A stretch of DNA of 24,625 nt from Clostridiales bacterium (lineage in GTDB: Bacteria > Bacillota > Clostridia > Oscillospirales > CAG-382). Made by a program: the position numbers and the translations under genes. A model generated the notes under the pieces. That model saw nothing but the letters and a program-made list of their open reading frames with translations. It ran no database searches and was not told the DNA's origin. How positions within the stretch are numbered: the first letter of the stretch is position 1; every line of letters starts with the position of its first letter. Location: the NCBI GenBank assembly GCA_003452915.1, contig DMMZ01000023.1, forward strand, positions 1 through 24,625, given 5' to 3'. Shown piece by piece: positions 21,835-24,625 of the stretch.

Positions 21835-23454
21835 TGCCAAAAGTTCTCCGAGATTGCCGACAAACTTATAATTAATCGTAACATCCTGCACATTTTTTCC
21901 ATCAACCTTATAAAATTCAGAAACTATAATTGTATCAATCAGTTCTCTCGCCATAAAGCGATCCAGTTTCTCTACTTTAAGATATTTAGAAATGTTATTT
22001 ATCCAGCGTTTAACATTATCTTCTTGACCTGCTTCTGCTTTCGCTTGCTCACGAAGAACAGGTATCTTTTCTTCTAATTCTTTTAAATCTTTTTCATAAT
22101 CAGAAAGCAGGCTGTAAAAGAATGTTTCAGGCATTTTGCCGGATACTTTTTCTTTGTAGAGATTTTTTACGGTTGAATTGATTTCATCAACCTTATTTTC
22201 TGCTGCTACGAGCTGTCTTTCGGCTACGTTGCTTTCAATTATTGTTGTTTCCTTAAGTGCACGAATAACTTGGTTTGTTAATGACTGTTTATCATTCTCT
22301 GCTATTTTAGCGTAGCTTCGAATATCATTAAGTACAATATCTACTAATACCTCTTCACGAATATTATGAGAACTACAAACCTCTTTTCCATGATTCGCAT
22401 ATCTGCCACAACGATAGGTGAGTTTTTGCTTTCCTTCATTACCTCTAAGAGAACCTGCCATAATTGAACCACAGTCTGCACAACGAATAAGTCCTGCAAA
22501 TATCGAAACTTCCCGTTCAACCTTTGGTGTATGGAAATGCTCACGAGTCTTTCGCATTTTTTGTGCTTCGTCCCATAGATCACGAGGGATAATTGCTTCA
22601 TGTGTATTTTCTACTATTATCCACTCTTCAGGATCAGTTTTCCTGCGTTTTTTTGACTTGAAAGAAACAACCTGTCTTTGACCCTGAACCATATCACCTA
22701 TATAGACTTGATTTTCAATTATTCCTAATACAGAGGCACTGCCCCAAACCATACTCTCATCCTTACGAGGATTTTCTTTATCAAGATTTTGATAATAGTA
22801 AGCTCTTGGACAAGGAATACATTCTGCATTAAGTTGTCCAGCAATGCGTCTTCCATTTTCTCCGTTTGCTATATCTTCAAAAATACGACGAACAATGTGA
22901 GCTACGTCCTCGTCAATAATCAACTGATGTTTATCGATAAGGGACTTTTTGTATCCATAAGGTGCTCGGCTTCCCATAAACATTCCTTTGGCAGCATTAG
23001 ATTTTTTTACCTGTCTAACTTTTCTTGATATATCTCTTGGATAATACTCATTTATAACATTATGGAAAGCTGCAAAATCATTGTTACTACCCATTGTGTC
23101 AACACCATCGTTAATAGCAATATAACGAACATTCTGCTCAGGGAAATACTCATCAGTGTAATACCCTGTCATAGAATAGTTACGACCCAAACGGCTTAAA
23201 TCCTTTGTTATTACGCAATTTATACGACCTTTTTCAATATCTTTAAGCATACGCTTAAAATCAGGACGGTCGAAATTAGTACCTGAAAATCCATCATCAA
23301 TATATGCTTCTACTAAATTCCACCCCTTTTCTTTAACATAATCGGAAAGTATCTGTCTTTGATTGCCAATACTCATACTTTCCAAGTTCCCGTTATTATC
23401 ATCACGAGATAAACGAGTATAAATACCTACATCAAAACTATTTTGCATTTTCAT
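21814..23454 (-). CDS. Large serine recombinase, TnpX/TndX type
   Basis: 546 residues. An N-terminal resolvase domain has the catalytic Ser in YTRLSRDD (S16) and KDLSRLGRN. A recombinase domain follows (GSRAPYGYKK, then RIFEDIANGENGRRIAGQLN), then a zinc ribbon (CADCGSIM ... CSSHN, about 325-375) and a coiled coil near 400-490. It matches the TnpX/TndX recombinases that excise and insert clostridial elements such as Tn4451 and Tn5397 through circular intermediates. GGAGG lies 7 nt before the ATG. It appears intact and may still mobilise what is left of the element. Confidence 0.92.
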   Translation of the reverse strand: MKMQNSFDVGIYTRLSRDDNNGNLESMSIGNQRQILSDYVKEKGWNLVEAYIDDGFSGTNFDRPDFKRMLKDIEKGRINCVITKDLSRLGRNYSMTGYYTDEYFPEQNVRYIAINDGVDTMGSNNDFAAFHNVINEYYPRDISRKVRQVKKSNAAKGMFMGSRAPYGYKKSLIDKHQLIIDEDVAHIVRRIFEDIANGENGRRIAGQLNAECIPCPRAYYYQNLDKENPRKDESMVWGSASVLGIIENQVYIGDMVQGQRQVVSFKSKKRRKTDPEEWIIVENTHEAIIPRDLWDEAQKMRKTREHFHTPKVEREVSIFAGLIRCADCGSIMAGSLRGNEGKQKLTYRCGRYANHGKEVCSSHNIREEVLVDIVLNDIRSYAKIAENDKQSLTNQVIRALKETTIIESNVAERQLVAAENKVDEINSTVKNLYKEKVSGKMPETFFYSLLSDYEKDLKELEEKIPVLREQAKAEAGQEDNVKRWINNISKYLKVEKLDRFMARELIDTIIVSEFYKVDGKNVQDVTINYKFVGNLGELLAKRKEVA

Positions 23455-23510
23455 ATAAATCCTCCTTAGTAGTGCAAATAAGCGTATGCAGCATTTACTT
23501 CTGTCCGATA

Positions 23511-23526
23511 TCTATTTTACAATAGA
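23511..23526. promoter_or_regulatory. Dyad and possible promoter upstream of the recombinase
   Basis: TCTATT (23511-23516) and AATAGA (23521-23526) form a dyad. On the minus strand TTGCGG lies 18 nt before TAAAAT here, so the dyad could be an operator over the -10 region. GCAAAT repeats nearby (around 23540-23553) could be recombinase binding sites; this is speculative. Confidence 0.35.
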
Positions 23527-23552
23527 CACCGAACATTCCGCAAATGTGCAAA

Positions 23553-23744
23553 TTATACTTTTGCATTAAGTTTTAAAGTTGTAACAATAGCAGGGAAAAT
23601 AGCATCCTTAAATTGCTGTCCATTATTAAAAATGCTTTTGACATTAACAATGCCACCGCCATTTATTTTGTAAGTAGCAGTAAGCGTAGTTTCATTAATT
23701 GCTTCTCTTAAAACTATTTCACATAAGTTCATTTTTTGCTTCAT
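23553..23744 (-). CDS. Small mobile-element protein, possibly TnpW-like
   Basis: 63 residues with a beta-rich middle (TATYKINGGGIVNVKSIF). Its position and length recall the small TnpW-type proteins of clostridial transposons, but I cannot confirm homology. Its ATG overlaps the stop of the truncated mazF frame by 4 nt (ATGA), so it was probably translated by coupling with a toxin gene that is now broken. No own ribosome binding site is seen. Confidence 0.4.
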   Translation of the reverse strand: MKQKMNLCEIVLREAINETTLTATYKINGGGIVNVKSIFNNGQQFKDAIFPAIVTTLKLNAKV

Positions 23745-23930
23745 AATTCTATTCGCACACTGATTGACAAGGCTCTGTCAATCCCTTTCATATATTTTTC
23801 ATCAAGTTTTCCAATGTATTTACCAAGACGGATTTTATCAATTGTTCGTATTTGCTCAAGCAGTACAATTGAGTTTTTAGCAAGCAGACTGGTACCAAGT
23901 GCTATGTGTGTAGGTAAGCTCGTCGTTTTC
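23741..23930 (-). pseudogene. C-terminal fragment of a MazF/PemK-type endoribonuclease toxin
   Basis: The frame ends with SLPTHIALGT, then SIVLLEQIRTIDK and GRALSI-like DRALSI..., which match the C-terminal half of MazF/PemK toxins (LPTH and VLLEQIRTIDK are typical). The N-terminal half is missing. Upstream of about 23930 the sequence is a different gene, a ParB-like N-terminus in another reading frame. This is a deletion fusion, so no functional toxin is expected. Confidence 0.65.
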
Positions 23931-24074
23931 AACCACCTGAAACGGATGACCTTTGAATGGGTACAATTCTTCAAGCGGAATGTCCATTACTTTTTCGCGC
24001 TTTGCATCTTCACGACCTTCCTCGTTGGTAAAAAGCTCGTCTAGCGGGGTTAGATTAACATTAAATTTACTCAT
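23877..24074 (-). pseudogene. N-terminal fragment of a ParB-like protein
   Basis: The ATG at 24074 has AGGAG at good spacing. About 53 residues read like the N-terminus of element-encoded ParB/RepB-type proteins (VMDIPLEELYPFKGHPFQVVEND, split here as VMDIPLEELYPF and KGHPFQVVEND). Then the frame runs into mazF-derived DNA and stops at 23877. The nuclease-like core and HTH are missing. Confidence 0.6.
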
Positions 24075-24098
24075 GGTTTTCTCCTTTCAATTTTGGGC

Positions 24099-24136
24099 AT
24101 AAAAAAAGGCACCAACTTATAAAAAGCTGATGCCTT
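24099..24136 (-). terminator. Terminator after the HTH gene
   Basis: On the minus strand AAGGCA (24136-24131) pairs with TGCCTT (24111-24106), with inner CAGCTT/AAGTTG pairing, followed by TTTTTATG. It lies 7 nt after the HTH gene stop. Confidence 0.75.
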
Positions 24137-24143
24137 AGTTACT

Positions 24144-24521
24144 TTATTCTGTTTCTTCTTGATTTTCTTTAATTTTTTTCGTTGCTACATACTTTTGGTA
24201 CACATAGGCGGGTTGTTCGGGGTGGGTCATTTCCAGTGTACCCTCCGCCACAAGGGGTTGAAGCACCGATTCCATGAAGAACCGTTTATCCGCAAGATCA
24301 AGATACTCTTGAATTTGCTTTCGGGTTTTTGGTTCCTGACAGTAAACGGTGACTGCTGCCTTGCGCTGTTTTCGGAAACTCTCCTGACCGATGAATCCGT
24401 AACGCTGAATATACTCAATCACCCATAGCTTAGCAGTGCTGACATGCTGCTCATGCTTGAAGCTTTTTATCTCTCCCGAACGGAACATGCGGTAGACACG
24501 CTTTACTGTCAAGCACAACAA
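24144..24521 (-). pseudogene. HTH/winged-helix element protein, probably missing its N-terminus
   Basis: 125 residues. The first 40 resemble the second half of an excisionase-type helix-turn-helix (VKRVYRMFRSGEIKSFK, then EYIQRYGF). The rest resembles a winged-helix domain (EPKTRKQIQEYLDL, then LQPLVAEGTLEMTHPEQP) seen at the C-termini of element regulators. No ATG with ribosome binding site is seen, and the sequence just upstream reads as a VirB4-like protein in another frame, so the 5' end looks replaced by a deletion junction. A regulator of element transfer is the most I can infer. Confidence 0.5.
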
Positions 24522-24625
24522 GCATTCCGATCGGCAAAAGCTGTTTACCTAAATCGAGAATATCGTAACAAACAATACGCTTTGCAGACATTACCATCAG
24601 GAATGGGTTTAGGAATAGCTTCCAT
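24505..24625 (-). pseudogene. Fragment of a VirB4/TraE-type conjugation ATPase (runs off the window)
   Basis: In the frame through 24591, AKRIVCYDILDLGKQLLP then IGMLVVLDS resembles the segment before the Walker B region of VirB4-like ATPases of Firmicutes conjugative elements (R-V-YDI--LGK-L pattern). After LVVLDS the match ends and the HTH gene sequence begins in another frame. The upstream part is beyond the window. Confidence 0.4.

Larger units (their letters stand above)
21814..24625. mobile_element. Remnant of an integrative element with a TnpX recombinase (right end beyond window)
   Basis: An intact large serine recombinase is followed by small element-type genes and at least four truncated conjugation or maintenance genes (MazF, ParB-like, HTH/winged helix, VirB4-like), all on the minus strand. 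The left boundary probably lies between the tRNA-Ser and the recombinase stop. No exact att site could be assigned. The right boundary is outside the window. Confidence 0.6.

Noticed and set aside
21702..21905. Minus-strand frame ending in RRRRDSNPRAGY
   Set aside because: This is the classic false ORF produced by translating the antisense of a tRNA gene; it covers tRNA-Ser and the recombinase tail.

Overview
The window looks like a chromosomal segment of a low-GC Clostridia genome, probably Ruminococcaceae/Oscillospiraceae-like. The signs are Firmicutes-type gene orders (rplU-prp-rpmA-obg), an L27 with a cleavable N-terminal extension, GGAGG-type ribosome binding sites and a Tn4451-type large serine recombinase. 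The standard genetic code fits: the genes end mostly in TAA, some in TAG and a few in TGA.

Left part (1-7250): a minus-strand ABC-2 export cassette (two permeases plus an ATPase cut by the window edge) starts at a perfect-consensus promoter. A 209-nt gap inside the cassette is full of competing hairpins, one of which can hide the ATPase ribosome binding site. A divergent perfect-consensus promoter drives a secreted, S-layer-anchored phosphodiester glycosidase-like protein. Then come a small TSCPD-domain gene broken by one in-frame TGA, a double zinc-ribbon protein, an orphan Tyr-rich ORF without a convincing start, and a small ferredoxin.

Polyamine part (7300-14150): a six-gene minus-strand operon, speD-speA-speE-speB-carboxyspermidine dehydrogenase-carboxyspermidine decarboxylase. 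It makes agmatine, putrescine and spermidine and encodes both the AdoMet-dependent and the aspartate-semialdehyde-dependent aminopropyl routes. It is preceded by a leader of about 450 nt that starts at a strong promoter, folds into a long multi-branch RNA with a likely pseudoknot, contains a Pro-rich 37-codon ORF, and ends in an intrinsic terminator 43 nt before speD. This is the best candidate for an undescribed regulatory RNA in the window, although a known RNA class that I cannot verify by eye is possible.

Housekeeping part (14250-20890): a YgjP-type metallopeptidase, a small basic protein and the RNA ligase-like 2H phosphodiesterase thpR on the plus strand; prfA on the minus strand; a divergent S1-domain protein; then obg, rpmA, prp, rplU (with an L21-type leader) and a TepA/ClpP-like protease on the minus strand. 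A terminator-like hairpin separates rpmA from obg.

Right part (20890-24625): a promoter followed by three degenerate tRNA-Ser-like modules and one intact tRNA-Ser(CGA). Every copy keeps exactly the first 40 nt of the tRNA; the three upstream copies also share two short motifs at similar spacing. Next to it lie a TnpX-type serine recombinase and fused fragments of conjugative-element genes (MazF, ParB-like, HTH/winged helix, VirB4-like), which suggests a deletion-scarred mobile element.
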